Shown here in pieces: positions 25,860 through 35,200 of a stretch of 64,000 bases of DNA. A program made the translations under genes and the position numbers. Source of the stretch: Marixanthomonas sp. SCSIO 43207 (GTDB taxonomy: Bacteria; Bacteroidota; Bacteroidia; Flavobacteriales; Flavobacteriaceae); NCBI RefSeq assembly GCF_019904255.1, contig NZ_CP063203.1, positions 558,001 to 622,000 of the forward strand, given 5' to 3'. Positions within the stretch are counted from its first letter, which is position 1, and each line of letters begins with the position of its first letter. The notes beneath the pieces were generated by a model. The model had not been told where the DNA came from and searched no databases. It worked only from the letters and a program-made list of their open reading frames with translations.

Positions 25860-26993
25860 TTAATTTTTAAAAAGCACAGCTGTATTACTACCTCCAAAAC
25901 CTGAGGCTGTTTTTAAAAAAGTGCTGATGGATTTATTTTTTACTTCTTTAATGATATGTAGGGGTTTTGAAATTCCTGATTCGTCATACCCCAATGAAGG
26001 AAATAATGTATTGCGTTTCATCGCTTCAAAACCAATTATAGCTTCCAGCAGTCCTGAAGCGCCTAAGGTATGACCATAGGTTCCTTTTAAGCTATGCAAA
26101 GGTACATCTTGTAAATGAGCGCGATTAAAAGCAATGGCTTCCATTTCGTCATTGTAAATTGTGGCTGTTCCGTGAGCTGAAATTAAATCAATTTCATTTG
26201 ATACTACATTGGCTTCGAGCATTGCAGATTTTATACTTTTATACAACCCCTCGCCGGTTCTAGAAGGTCCCGAAATATGATTGGCGTCATTACAAGAACC
26301 ATCACCGAGTATTTGAATAGAAGATGTTTTTTTTTCTTTTGAAACAATTACCGATGCTGCTGCTTCACCAATACTAATGCCATTTCTATATTTTGAGTAA
26401 GGCTTACAAGGGCCGTCACTCAATGCCTGAAAGGTATTAAACCCCGTTACCGTAAATTTTGAAACCAAATCACCTGCGACCACAACCGCATTATCACATA
26501 TATTATTTTGAATAAGTCGCTTGGCTACGGCAACGGCTAGTATTCCAGAAACACAAGCATTTGAAACCACAATAGGTTCTTGTTTAAAACCAAAAAAAGA
26601 TTGAATTGTTTTAGCCAAAACTGATAAATAGGCTCGTTTTTCAGGAAAAGGATTATCGGTGTTTAAGGCATCGATGCTTCCTTTTGTAGTTGCTACAATA
26701 AGAGCCGTCTTGTCTGAAATGGTTAACGTTGATTTCTTAAGTGTTTCAGCAACCGAAAGCAACATCATTTTTTCCAATTTCATATATTTTGAAGCATCGT
26801 CCAAGCTCTTAAAAGTGGTGTCAATTTTTTCTGAATCAATCATCGCCGCATAAAAGGGCGTATCTAGAATTTCAGTTTTATTTTGTTCTTGAATGGCAGA
26901 TTGTGATTTTTCAATTGCAGAAATATTATCAGCAATAGTAAATCCCAGCGGTGTAATCACAGATCCTTCTTGTATGTAAACTGGTTGTTGCAT
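25860..26993 (-). CDS. Beta-ketoacyl-ACP synthase, second complete copy
   Basis: A 377-residue KAS I/II-like enzyme. Active-site motifs: VVSNACVSGILAVAVA (cysteine), SAHGTATIYND (histidine) and LKGTYGHTLGASGLLEAI (Lys/His). The triad is complete. It starts at the base where the upstream dehydratase gene stops (1-nt overlap). Two active ketosynthases in one cluster may divide labour between priming with the aryl group and extension; which does what cannot be read from sequence. Confidence 0.9.
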   Translation of the reverse strand: MQQPVYIQEGSVITPLGFTIADNISAIEKSQSAIQEQNKTEILDTPFYAAMIDSEKIDTTFKSLDDASKYMKLEKMMLLSVAETLKKSTLTISDKTALIVATTKGSIDALNTDNPFPEKRAYLSVLAKTIQSFFGFKQEPIVVSNACVSGILAVAVAKRLIQNNICDNAVVVAGDLVSKFTVTGFNTFQALSDGPCKPYSKYRNGISIGEAAASVIVSKEKKTSSIQILGDGSCNDANHISGPSRTGEGLYKSIKSAMLEANVVSNEIDLISAHGTATIYNDEMEAIAFNRAHLQDVPLHSLKGTYGHTLGASGLLEAIIGFEAMKRNTLFPSLGYDESGISKPLHIIKEVKNKSISTFLKTASGFGGSNTAVLFKN

Positions 26994-27430
26994 TACGCTT
27001 TTAGCATGGTTTTCATTTGTGTGATTGCTATTATTGTATTGTTCAACTTGGTTACAGTTTTTACCAATGTAATACCAATAGCCGCATGCAGAATTTCTAT
27101 TTCGGTATGAATGGTTTCTTGGACAGCCGGTGTTTTAAAAATTTCGGCTTTTTTAATAGCGCCTATGTATCCTACTCTGGCAGGTTTTTCTTCTAAGTAT
27201 CCTGCATAACCGGTATGTAAAGCTACGGTTTGAGCAATATGTTCTAGCAAACCTGTTTCAGATAAAAACCCATTTTCTACAAATATATTTTTTTCTGAAA
27301 TGGTCATTGTTGAATGTACTGATTTTTCATCGTAATACATCAACGCATCAACCATAATCATAGGTTCGCGCTGCGGAAGCAGTTTTTGTAATAGAATAGG
27401 ATCTGTAATGGGAAGCGCTACTGGTTTCAA
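26993..27430 (-). CDS. Second hot-dog dehydratase-like protein (ApeP/ABHD-type)
   Basis: A 145-residue hot-dog protein. It contains LPQREPMIMVDALMYYD, like the FabZ N-terminus, and GLLEHIAQTVALHTGY, the long central helix with the acidic residue, but not the HFP-type motif. This matches the 3-hydroxyacyl-ACP dehydratase-like proteins of aryl-polyene clusters. It probably acts on polyene intermediates together with the protein at 20973-21365. The gene starts 10 nt after the acyltransferase gene. Confidence 0.8.
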   Translation of the reverse strand: MKPVALPITDPILLQKLLPQREPMIMVDALMYYDEKSVHSTMTISEKNIFVENGFLSETGLLEHIAQTVALHTGYAGYLEEKPARVGYIGAIKKAEIFKTPAVQETIHTEIEILHAAIGITLVKTVTKLNNTIIAITQMKTMLKA

Positions 27431-27440
27431 AACTCAACAT

Positions 27441-28322
27441 TTAATCAATATCATCCCAAAAGTCGTAAAAATTAAACCATTGCAAAGGATATTTGTCTAT
27501 AATCTGCTCGAGACTTTGGGTATAATTTGTCAACAATCCATTTACATCACGATAAGCAACCTCAACTTTTCGAGCATATAAATGATAATGTTTTTTAGGT
27601 TCTCGCATTACATATACAAATAAAACAGGTACCTTGAGACGAGTTGCCAAATGAAAAGGACCTACCGGAAACTTTGCTTTTTTTCCTAAAAGTGGTGCTT
27701 CAATAGCTTTTGTTATATCCATATACCGATCACCCGAAATACATATAATTTTATTTTGAGCTAATGCAGCATTGATTTCAAAAATATGGGACATATCGTC
27801 TTTTACAATGATAAAATTGTTTTGCTTACGCCCCACAACCGAACCTAAATATTCTTTTATGTTTTTATGGTCTTGATCGGTAATCACAATGCTTATAGTT
27901 GCTTTTTGGTCTAATTCTTCAAAAAAATATTGAGCCAACTCAAAATTGCCCACATGAGCACTAATTAAAATACCTCCTTTTTGTAAAGCTAGGGTTTCTT
28001 GTAGGTTTTGTATTCCGTCAAACTCATACGTGTATTTATGTTGAAGCCCTGATTGAATAGCAACTTTATCAATTAGCGTTTGCCCAAATTGATAATATCC
28101 TTTATAAATACTTACGGAACTTTTTAACCAAGAATACTGTTGCCTTTTTCTGAAATAATAAAAAAGTCCGCGCACATTTTTTCGTGAAAAGAAACAGAAA
28201 TACGGAATGGGTAGATGCATCAATGCATACGCAGCACGAATACCGAAGTTTTTGATAAAGAAAACAAATACTTTAAAACCAAAGACTGTTCCCCGAGATT
28301 TTCCGTCCCAATCTGCGGCCAT
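27441..28322 (-). CDS. LpxL/HtrB-type lysophospholipid acyltransferase
   Basis: A 293-residue membrane-associated acyltransferase of the lipid A late-acyltransferase family. The catalytic HxxxxE is H123 to E128 in ISAHVGNFELAQYF. The N-terminus has the family's YALMHLPIPYF hydrophobic segment. In the housekeeping pathway such enzymes acylate lipid A; cluster copies are thought to transfer the aryl-polyene acyl group from ACP to a lipid or other acceptor. It sits 47 nt after the ketoreductase gene, the widest gap in the operon. Confidence 0.85.
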   Translation of the reverse strand: MAADWDGKSRGTVFGFKVFVFFIKNFGIRAAYALMHLPIPYFCFFSRKNVRGLFYYFRKRQQYSWLKSSVSIYKGYYQFGQTLIDKVAIQSGLQHKYTYEFDGIQNLQETLALQKGGILISAHVGNFELAQYFFEELDQKATISIVITDQDHKNIKEYLGSVVGRKQNNFIIVKDDMSHIFEINAALAQNKIICISGDRYMDITKAIEAPLLGKKAKFPVGPFHLATRLKVPVLFVYVMREPKKHYHLYARKVEVAYRDVNGLLTNYTQSLEQIIDKYPLQWFNFYDFWDDID

Positions 28323-28369
28323 GAGTGTAGTACAATTAAATGAGTTACAAAATTACACGATTTTTTTGC

Positions 28370-29101
28370 TTATGAATACATTCCGCCATTAATATTGATC
28401 ACCTCTCCTGTGATATATGATGCTTTTTCTGAAGCTAAAAAAGAAACTACGTGTGCTACTTCTTCAGGATTACCAAAACGGTTTAGCGGGATTAACTTTT
28501 TAAGTTCTTTTTCATCAAGTGTGTGAGTCATATCACTTTTTATAAATCCGGGGGCTACGGCATTTACTGTTATATTACGTTTACCTACTTCTTGTGCAAG
28601 AGATTTGGTAGCAGCTACAACAGCTCCTTTTGCTGCAGCATAATGTACTTGCCCCGCATTACCTTTCATTGCGGCTAGTGACACCATATTTACTATTCTA
28701 CCGTAACGGTTCATCAGCATGGATTGAATCAAGTGATTGGTTACATTATAAAAACCATTCAAATTAGTATCAATCACATGGTTCCAATCTTCGTGTTTCA
28801 TCCACATAAATAAACCATCTTTTGTAATACCAGCATTATTAACGAGTACTTCAATAATAGCGTTGGGATTTTCTTCTTTAAATTTTTGCAAAGCAGTTAT
28901 TGTTTCTTCTCTTTCTGAAACATCAAACGGTAAAAGTGTTGCTTTTCCGCCTGCTTGTTCTACTTCGTTTAATGTATGAAGAGCAGCTTCTTTATTTGAA
29001 CGATAATTGATAAGAATATGATACTCACTATCTATAGCCAATTGTATACAAATAGCTTTACCAATCCCTCTTGATCCACCTGTTACTAATGCACACTTCA
29101 T
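28370..29101 (-). CDS. 3-ketoacyl-ACP reductase (FabG-like SDR)
   Basis: A short-chain dehydrogenase/reductase of 243 residues. The NADP-binding loop is TGGSRGIG (7-14), NNAG is at 88-91, and the catalytic triad is S141, Y154 and K158 (in YAAAK). It would reduce the 3-keto group after each condensation in polyene assembly. It is the only ketoreductase in the operon. It overlaps the ammonia-lyase gene by 4 nt, and its product ends with INGGMYS, typical of FabG C-termini. Confidence 0.92.
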   Translation of the reverse strand: MKCALVTGGSRGIGKAICIQLAIDSEYHILINYRSNKEAALHTLNEVEQAGGKATLLPFDVSEREETITALQKFKEENPNAIIEVLVNNAGITKDGLFMWMKHEDWNHVIDTNLNGFYNVTNHLIQSMLMNRYGRIVNMVSLAAMKGNAGQVHYAAAKGAVVAATKSLAQEVGKRNITVNAVAPGFIKSDMTHTLDEKELKKLIPLNRFGNPEEVAHVVSFLASEKASYITGEVININGGMYS

Positions 29102-30624
29102 ACTTCAGAATCTATTAAATAATCTTTCACTTTTTTTACATACGGATACATTGCTTCATCCTTTTTAAAAGGAGGAACAAGCTTTCTTATTTCATCATAT
29201 AACCATTTTGTTTTTGATGAAACTTCATTTTGAATATTTAAATATTCAATCGCTTGTATAATGGTCATCATTTCAATAGCAACTACCTCAAAGGTGTTTT
29301 CAATTACTCGTTTGGTTAATAACGCTGCATTGGTTCCCATGCTTACAACGTCTTGATTGTCATTGTTGTTTGGAATGCTATGTATATACATTGAGTTAGA
29401 AAGCGTTTGGTTTTCTGCAGTTGTAGAAACCGCTGTAAACTGAGCGCCTTGCATGCCATAATTAAGACCTAGTTCACCTAGATTGACAAAAGGTGGTAAA
29501 ATACCATTGAGCTTTGAGTTGAGCAGATAATTTAATTGACGCTCGGCAAGTATGCTCATTTTTGTTGTTACTAGTTTAAGCTTATCCATTTCTAAAGAAA
29601 CGTAATCCCCATGAAAATTTCCGCCGTGATATACTTGTTGCTTTTTTACGTCGACAATAGGGTTATCATTAACAGAGTTTACTTCTTCTAATATTATCTT
29701 TTCAACATGCTTTAGTGTATCTAAAACAGGACCAAGAATTTGCGGTACACAGCGCAGAGAATAATATTCTTGTACTTTTTCTTCAATTACAGTGTCTTTT
29801 ACCTCACCATTGTAGAGATGATGTTCTCTTTTTCTAGTTAGTTTACTGTCTTTTAGATGAGTTCGCATTCGTTGAGCAATTTGTTGTTGCCCAGTGTGCT
29901 TTTTGGCTTCGTTTAATTCAAAAGATAGATGATCGTCATACGCTTTTACAATTTCATTAATTGCAGATGAAGCTGCAATAACCCAGCTTAACAGCTTATT
30001 AGCTTGAATAGTATTGAGAATGCCTATACCAGACATAACCGAAGTTCCATTCATCAACGCAAGACCCTCTCTAAGTGCAACAGTAATTGGCTCTAGTTTT
30101 TCCTTTTTAAAAACAGTGGAAGTGGGTTGTTTTTTTCCTTGATACATTACTTCGCCCTCACCTATTAATACCAATGATATATGAGCTAATTGCACCAAAT
30201 CGCCACTAGCGCCTACACCTCCATGTTCATAGACAACCGGGATTATATCTCTATTAATCAAAGTTGTCATTAATGTGATAACAGAAGGATGCATACCAGA
30301 TTTACCAATGGCAAGAGTATTTAATCGTGCCAACATCGAGGCCTTAACGTACTTAGTAGGAATTTGATTTCCGGTTCCTGAAGCATGACTCCGTATTAAG
30401 TTATATTGAAGTTGAATACGTTTTGAATCATCAACCTTATATTGTGCCATAGGTCCAAACCCGGTATTGACACCATAAATAATTTTATTTTCAGAAAAAG
30501 TGGTCAAAAAATCAAAACTCTCTTTAACCTTTTGCAAAACAGCATTTTCTATTGAAATAGTTTTTTCAGAAAAAACCACATCGTGAAAATCCTGAAGTAC
30601 TAAATCATCGTTACCTATATTCAT
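29098..30624 (-). CDS. Aromatic amino acid ammonia-lyase, probably tyrosine ammonia-lyase
   Basis: This MIO-type lyase (508 residues from ATG 30624) most likely converts L-tyrosine to 4-coumarate and ammonia. The MIO triad is A139-S140-G141 in GGVGASGDLVQLAH, and the catalytic tyrosine is Y50 in IYGVNTGFGPMAQY. YHGGNFHGDY and SIPNNNDNQDVVSMG are also as in family members. The sequence closely resembles, from memory, the Flavobacterium johnsoniae tyrosine ammonia-lyase of the flexirubin cluster, and there are no hut genes nearby. I prefer 30624 over the longer frame from 30669 because it gives the family's usual length. It is the first gene of the 17-gene operon. Confidence 0.88.
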   Translation of the reverse strand: MNIGNDDLVLQDFHDVVFSEKTISIENAVLQKVKESFDFLTTFSENKIIYGVNTGFGPMAQYKVDDSKRIQLQYNLIRSHASGTGNQIPTKYVKASMLARLNTLAIGKSGMHPSVITLMTTLINRDIIPVVYEHGGVGASGDLVQLAHISLVLIGEGEVMYQGKKQPTSTVFKKEKLEPITVALREGLALMNGTSVMSGIGILNTIQANKLLSWVIAASSAINEIVKAYDDHLSFELNEAKKHTGQQQIAQRMRTHLKDSKLTRKREHHLYNGEVKDTVIEEKVQEYYSLRCVPQILGPVLDTLKHVEKIILEEVNSVNDNPIVDVKKQQVYHGGNFHGDYVSLEMDKLKLVTTKMSILAERQLNYLLNSKLNGILPPFVNLGELGLNYGMQGAQFTAVSTTAENQTLSNSMYIHSIPNNNDNQDVVSMGTNAALLTKRVIENTFEVVAIEMMTIIQAIEYLNIQNEVSSKTKWLYDEIRKLVPPFKKDEAMYPYVKKVKDYLIDSEV

Positions 30625-30731
30625 TTCAAGTAAATTGGAAATTTTAGCAAAATATCCTGCAATAACCAACGTAATGTAGTTATTTTGGGGTGTAAAATTA
30701 AAATAAATTAATAATCTTTCTACGATTCTAA
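30625..30731. promoter_or_regulatory. Divergent promoter region between ammonia-lyase operon and halogenase-like gene
   Basis: This 107-bp AT-rich interval must hold promoters for both directions. Near-consensus TATTTTG boxes occur on both strands, but neither has a TTG at the right spacing. No operator palindrome is obvious. The function follows from gene orientation, not from a strong motif. Confidence 0.4.
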
Positions 30732-31964
30732 ATGAACGACTTTAAAACAGATGTATTAATAATTGGCGCAGGACCATCTGGAGCTGTAGCAGCAGCATAT
30801 TTACATAAGCAAGGGTTTACCGTAGAAGTGGTAGAAAAATGTAAATTCCCTAGATTTACTATAGGCGAAAGCCTATTACCACGCTGCATGGAGCATTTTC
30901 AAGAAGTTGATTTGCTAGATTGCCTTAAAGCCAAGAATTTTCAAGTAAAAAAAGGAGCTCGTTTTTTAAAGGAAGATAAAAGTTGCCATTTTGATTTTAA
31001 AGAAAAATATACAAATGGCTGGGATTGGACCTGGCAAGTGCCGAGAGACGAGTTTGATAAAACCTTGACGGATGAACTTCAAAAAAAGGGAGTTTCTATA
31101 TCTTTTGAAACCGAAGTAATAGATATAAAATTTGAAACCAACGGCTCTTCTACAACAAAAGCTATTTCTGCCAACGGAGTTAAAAAAAACATACATGCCA
31201 AATATGTTATTGACGCCAGCGGACCCGGTCGTGTTATCCCAAAATTAATTTCGGAAATTCAACCGGCAAAAAGTCACGGCAATGCCTCTATATTTACGCA
31301 TGTAAAAGACATAAAAAGACCCAAAGGCGAGGAAGGAACTTTAATAACCTTTGATGTAGTAAATGAAAAAAGTTGGCTTTGGGTTATTCCATTTTCAAAT
31401 GGTGACACTAGTATAGGTTTTGTAGGTCCCGAAGTTTTTATTGATAGTTTTTCGGGCAATTCTTCAGAAAAACTTCAAAAACTATTAAAGCTTTCTGATT
31501 ATTATTACGACCGCTTTAAAAACTGTGACTTTCTATTTGAACCTAAACAATTAAAAGATTTTGCCAGACCTATGGGTGATTTATATGGCAATGGATATGT
31601 TATTACCGGAAATAGTGCTGGTTTTTTAGACCCTGTATTTTCTTCTGGGGTAACATTTGCAACAGAATCTGGTCTTTTGGCGGCAAAATTAATTTCAGAT
31701 AAATTAAACGGAAATATTGTAGACTGGAATAAAGATTATGAAAATCATTTAAAACAAGGAGTCGCAGTTTTTAAAACATATGTTGATGAGTGGTATTCTG
31801 GTAATCTTCAAAAAATATTTTTTAATAACACAACTAGTCCCGATATAAAAAAGCAAATTTGCTCGGTGCTTGCAGGTTATGTATGGGATCGTTCCAATCC
31901 TTTTGTGAAAAACCATCGCCGTCTGGTAACTACTTTGGCCCGTTTTATTGATTTAAACGCATAA
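30732..31964 (+). CDS. Flavin-dependent halogenase-like FAD oxidoreductase
   Basis: A 410-residue FAD-dependent protein of the tryptophan halogenase/geranylgeranyl reductase-like superfamily. The dinucleotide fold is IIGAGPSGAVAAAYL (10-24) and GESLLP is at 45-50. K73 lies in FQVKKGARF, which fits the lysine motif of phenol/pyrrole-type halogenases. WLWVIP at about 214 matches the WxWxIP halogenase signature. It is transcribed divergently from the polyene operon and may halogenate the aryl ring, as chlorinated flexirubins are known. A simple monooxygenase or reductase is the alternative. Confidence 0.75.
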   Translation: MNDFKTDVLIIGAGPSGAVAAAYLHKQGFTVEVVEKCKFPRFTIGESLLPRCMEHFQEVDLLDCLKAKNFQVKKGARFLKEDKSCHFDFKEKYTNGWDWTWQVPRDEFDKTLTDELQKKGVSISFETEVIDIKFETNGSSTTKAISANGVKKNIHAKYVIDASGPGRVIPKLISEIQPAKSHGNASIFTHVKDIKRPKGEEGTLITFDVVNEKSWLWVIPFSNGDTSIGFVGPEVFIDSFSGNSSEKLQKLLKLSDYYYDRFKNCDFLFEPKQLKDFARPMGDLYGNGYVITGNSAGFLDPVFSSGVTFATESGLLAAKLISDKLNGNIVDWNKDYENHLKQGVAVFKTYVDEWYSGNLQKIFFNNTTSPDIKKQICSVLAGYVWDRSNPFVKNHRRLVTTLARFIDLNA

Positions 31965-31965
31965 A

Positions 31966-31995
31966 AAAACCCAATCTTATATAAGATTGGGTTTT
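31966..31995. terminator. Bidirectional terminator between halogenase-like gene and tRNA-Gln
   Basis: This is a perfect 15-bp inverted repeat (core ACCCAATCTTAT/ATAAGATTGGGT) with A and T tracts on its flanks. It starts 2 nt after the halogenase stop and ends 5 nt from the 3' end of the minus-strand tRNA. It can serve both transcripts. Confidence 0.93.
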
Positions 31996-31999
31996 CAAG

Positions 32000-32072
32000 T
32001 TGGCCCACTAGGGCTCGAACCTAGACTCTTCTGGACCAAAACCAGACGTGTTGCCAGTTACACCATGGGCCA
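32000..32072 (-). tRNA. tRNA-Gln (TTG)
   Basis: On the minus strand the acceptor arms are TGGCCCA (32072-32066) and TGGGCCA (32007-32001), with discriminator A at 32000. The anticodon arm reads TCTGG-TTTTGGT-CCAGA, giving anticodon TTG (glutamine). The T arm is CTAGG-TTCGAGC-CCTAG. The 3' CCA is not encoded (CTT follows), as is common in Bacteroidota. All arms pair. Confidence 0.97.
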
Positions 32073-32089
32073 ATTCCATAATGAGGACG

Positions 32090-32119
32090 CAAATTTAATA
32101 CAAACTTTTTCTTCAGCAA
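32090..32119 (-). promoter_or_regulatory. Promoter of tRNA-Gln
   Basis: On the minus strand TTG (32119-32117), exactly 19 nt, then TAAATTTG (32097-32090) gives a perfect match to the Bacteroidota -33/-7 consensus. The expected start is about 10 nt before the mature tRNA 5' end. Confidence 0.85.
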
Positions 32120-32265
32120 ATAAAAATGGCAAAAAATCTTATTTCTTCTCCAACTTTTTAAAAAAATGATAAAATATCCCTACAATTTGGCACGTTACAT
32201 AGTTTTGGTGCTTAGCACTACATATATTATTAGTAAATTCGCCACAACAAAAATTGGTAGAGTGT

Positions 32266-35200
32266 ATGGCTTCTTTTAACTTTAATAAATGGAATCAATT
32301 ATTAGGTTGGTCCGCCTTTCTTATTTCCTTAATTACATATTGGCTTACTGTTGAGCCCACAGCAAGTTTTTGGGATGCTGGTGAATATATTACAACAGCA
32401 AGTAACCTAGAAGTAGGTCACCCACCCGGAGCTCCACTATACCAATTATTGGGTGCTTTTTTCTCAATTTTTGCAATGGAAGCTTCAAACATAGCTCTTA
32501 CTATTAACCTAATGTCTGTCTTTGCCAGTGCATTTACCATTTTATTTATGTTTTGGTCTCTCACCATGTTACTAAGAAATGTAGTATCAAAACATCAAGA
32601 ATTAACGACCACCAACTCAATTGCTATTTTAGGAAGCGCCTTTATAGGTTCTATGAGTTTTGCATTTACAGATAGTTTTTGGTTTAATGCTGTTGAAGCA
32701 GAAGTATACGCCTCTTCAGCGTTTATTACAGCATTATTGTTTTATTGCGGATTACGATGGGAAAAAGAAATGAACACTCCAAGAGGCGATCGTTGGGTGA
32801 TTTTAATCGCATTTATTATTGGGCTTTCCTTCGGGATTCACTTTTTAGGACTGCTTACCATACCTGCAATAGGGTTTTTATATTTCTTTAAAAACTACAA
32901 GAAAGTAACTATTAAAAATTTCATTATTGCCAATATTGTTATGGTAGCTATTTTGTTGTTTATTTTTAAGCTACTCTTACCTATGACAATGAAGTTTTTC
33001 AGTGCTTCTGAATTGTTTTTTGTAAACAGCATAGGATTACCTTTTCATTCAGGAACACTTATCGCCGGTATTCTATTTATTGCTTTATTTTATTTTGGAC
33101 TTCGGTATACCCGAAAGAAAAACTACACCCAGTTCAACACATTACTATTATGCATTTTATTCATATTTATTGGGTTTTCAAGCTGGTTGATGCTACCAGT
33201 GAGAGCCAATGCAGGAACGGTAATTAATGAAAACAATCCATCTAACGCTAGAGAGTTATTAGCTTATTACAACAGAGAACAATATCCACAAACTCACTTG
33301 TTTTATGGACCCCTTTTTACTGAAAAGTATGTAGGATTAGATCCTGACAATCCTTACTTGGACGAAAAACCAAAATATGAAGTTGATGAAAAAAGCGGTA
33401 AATACGTTATAGTTAATGACTATAAAAATGCCCGTCAAAACACAGACGATTCACAAAAAGCGCTTTTACCAAGAATGTGGAGTATTGAAAATAGTGCAAA
33501 CTATTTAGACTTTACCGAAGGGCTAGATTTCACCATAAAACCCGAATACCGAAGCGAAAAACGATTGGTACAAGAGGTGAATAAATTTAAGCAAGCTTAC
33601 GCCGAAGGTATTGTTGACGGTAAAGATTATGACAAGTTTATGAATGACTTTGGACTTGCACTAGATATTGAAAAACCATCTTTGGGTCAAAACCTCAAAT
33701 TTATGTTTGAGTTTCAGTTTGGCTATATGTATTGGCGTTATTTTATGTGGAATTTTGCCGGAAGACAAGACGACGTTCAAGGTCAATATACAGATTTACA
33801 CGGTAATTGGCTTAGTGGTATTGATTTTATTGATGAGTTGCGTTTAGGCTCACAAGATAATTTGCCAAGTGATGTGAAAAATAACGAAGCAAGAAACACA
33901 TACTTTTTCTTACCGCTCATTTTGGGAGTTCTAGGTATTGTCTTCCTCTTTAAAAATGATAAAAAGAAATTCTGGGTATTGCTCATATTTTTCTTGTTTA
34001 CAGGTCTCGCACTAAAAATATATTTGAATGAACGCCCATTTGAACCGCGTGAGCGGGATTACGCACTCGTAGGTTCATTCTACATTTTTGCAATGTGGAT
34101 AGGTTTTGGAGTTTACGCTCTTTTCGAAGTGGTTAAAGAGTATCTGTCACCAAAAGTTGCTATTCCAGTTGTATTAGGTGCTACGCTACTAGCTTCACCA
34201 GTATTATTGGCATACCAAAATTGGGATGACCACGATCGTTCAGGAAGGTACACTGCCAATTCAATGGCTAAGATGTATCTTGATTCGGTTGATGAAAACG
34301 CCATATTATTTACCATTGGTGATAATGACACTTTTGCTTTGTGGTATGCACAAAATATTGAAGGGTATAGACAAGATGTTCGTATAATCAACACGAGTCT
34401 ATTTCAGACAGATTGGTATATAGATGATATGAAGAAAAAAGCCTTCACAAGCGACCCTATACCATCACAATTAACGCACGATAAGTATCGCTATGGTACA
34501 CGTGATTTCTTATATTTTCAAGAAACTAAAAAAGATACTGTAGATATAAAAACATGGATGAATTGGGTTGCAAATGATAGTCCTGCTACACAAGTAGAGC
34601 TTGAAAGCAACCAAATGGCCAACACCTTCCCTGCCAAAACAATACGTGTTCCTGTAGATAAACAGGCTGTTTTAGAAAACGGAATTGTTCCGCAGAAAGA
34701 TGCAGATAAAATTGTTGATGAGCTATTTATTCGATTAAAAGGAAATGTTATTTATAAAAATAGAATGATGATGCTAGATATTATCGCCAATAACGACTGG
34801 GAGCGCCCTATTTATTTCAGTGGTGGGGCCTTTGGTGATGATGATTACCTATGGATGAAAGACTACTTGCAACTAGATGGCGTGGTTTACAAACTAGTGC
34901 CAATAAGAACTCCTATAAACCCACGCAATCCATTTGATATGGGCCGTGTAGATACTGAAAAAATGTATGATATTGTGATGAACTGGGATTGGGGCAACAG
35001 CGGAAGTCCAGATATTTATCACGATACTGAAACTAGACGCAATGGAATCACGTACCGAAGTAATCTAGCACGTTTAGCAGAAAACTTAATTAACGAAGGC
35101 AAAAAAGATAAAGCTGAAGATGTACTCGACTTAGCTATGGAAAAAATGCCTGTTGAATATTTTGAATATTATTCATTATTAGAACCTTTTGTATTGGGGT

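Noticed and set aside
29098-30624. Histidine ammonia-lyase (hutH) as the identity of the lyase
   Set aside because: No hutU/I/G neighbours, pigment-cluster context, and closer resemblance to the flavobacterial tyrosine enzyme.
13509-31964. DarA/DarB dialkylresorcinol genes in the cluster
   Set aside because: Every open frame in the interval was assigned to another family; no KAS III-like or aromatase gene remains.
32254-32265. TTG at 32254 as start of the DUF2723 protein
   Set aside because: The ATG four codons later gives the expected N-terminus and is a stronger start.
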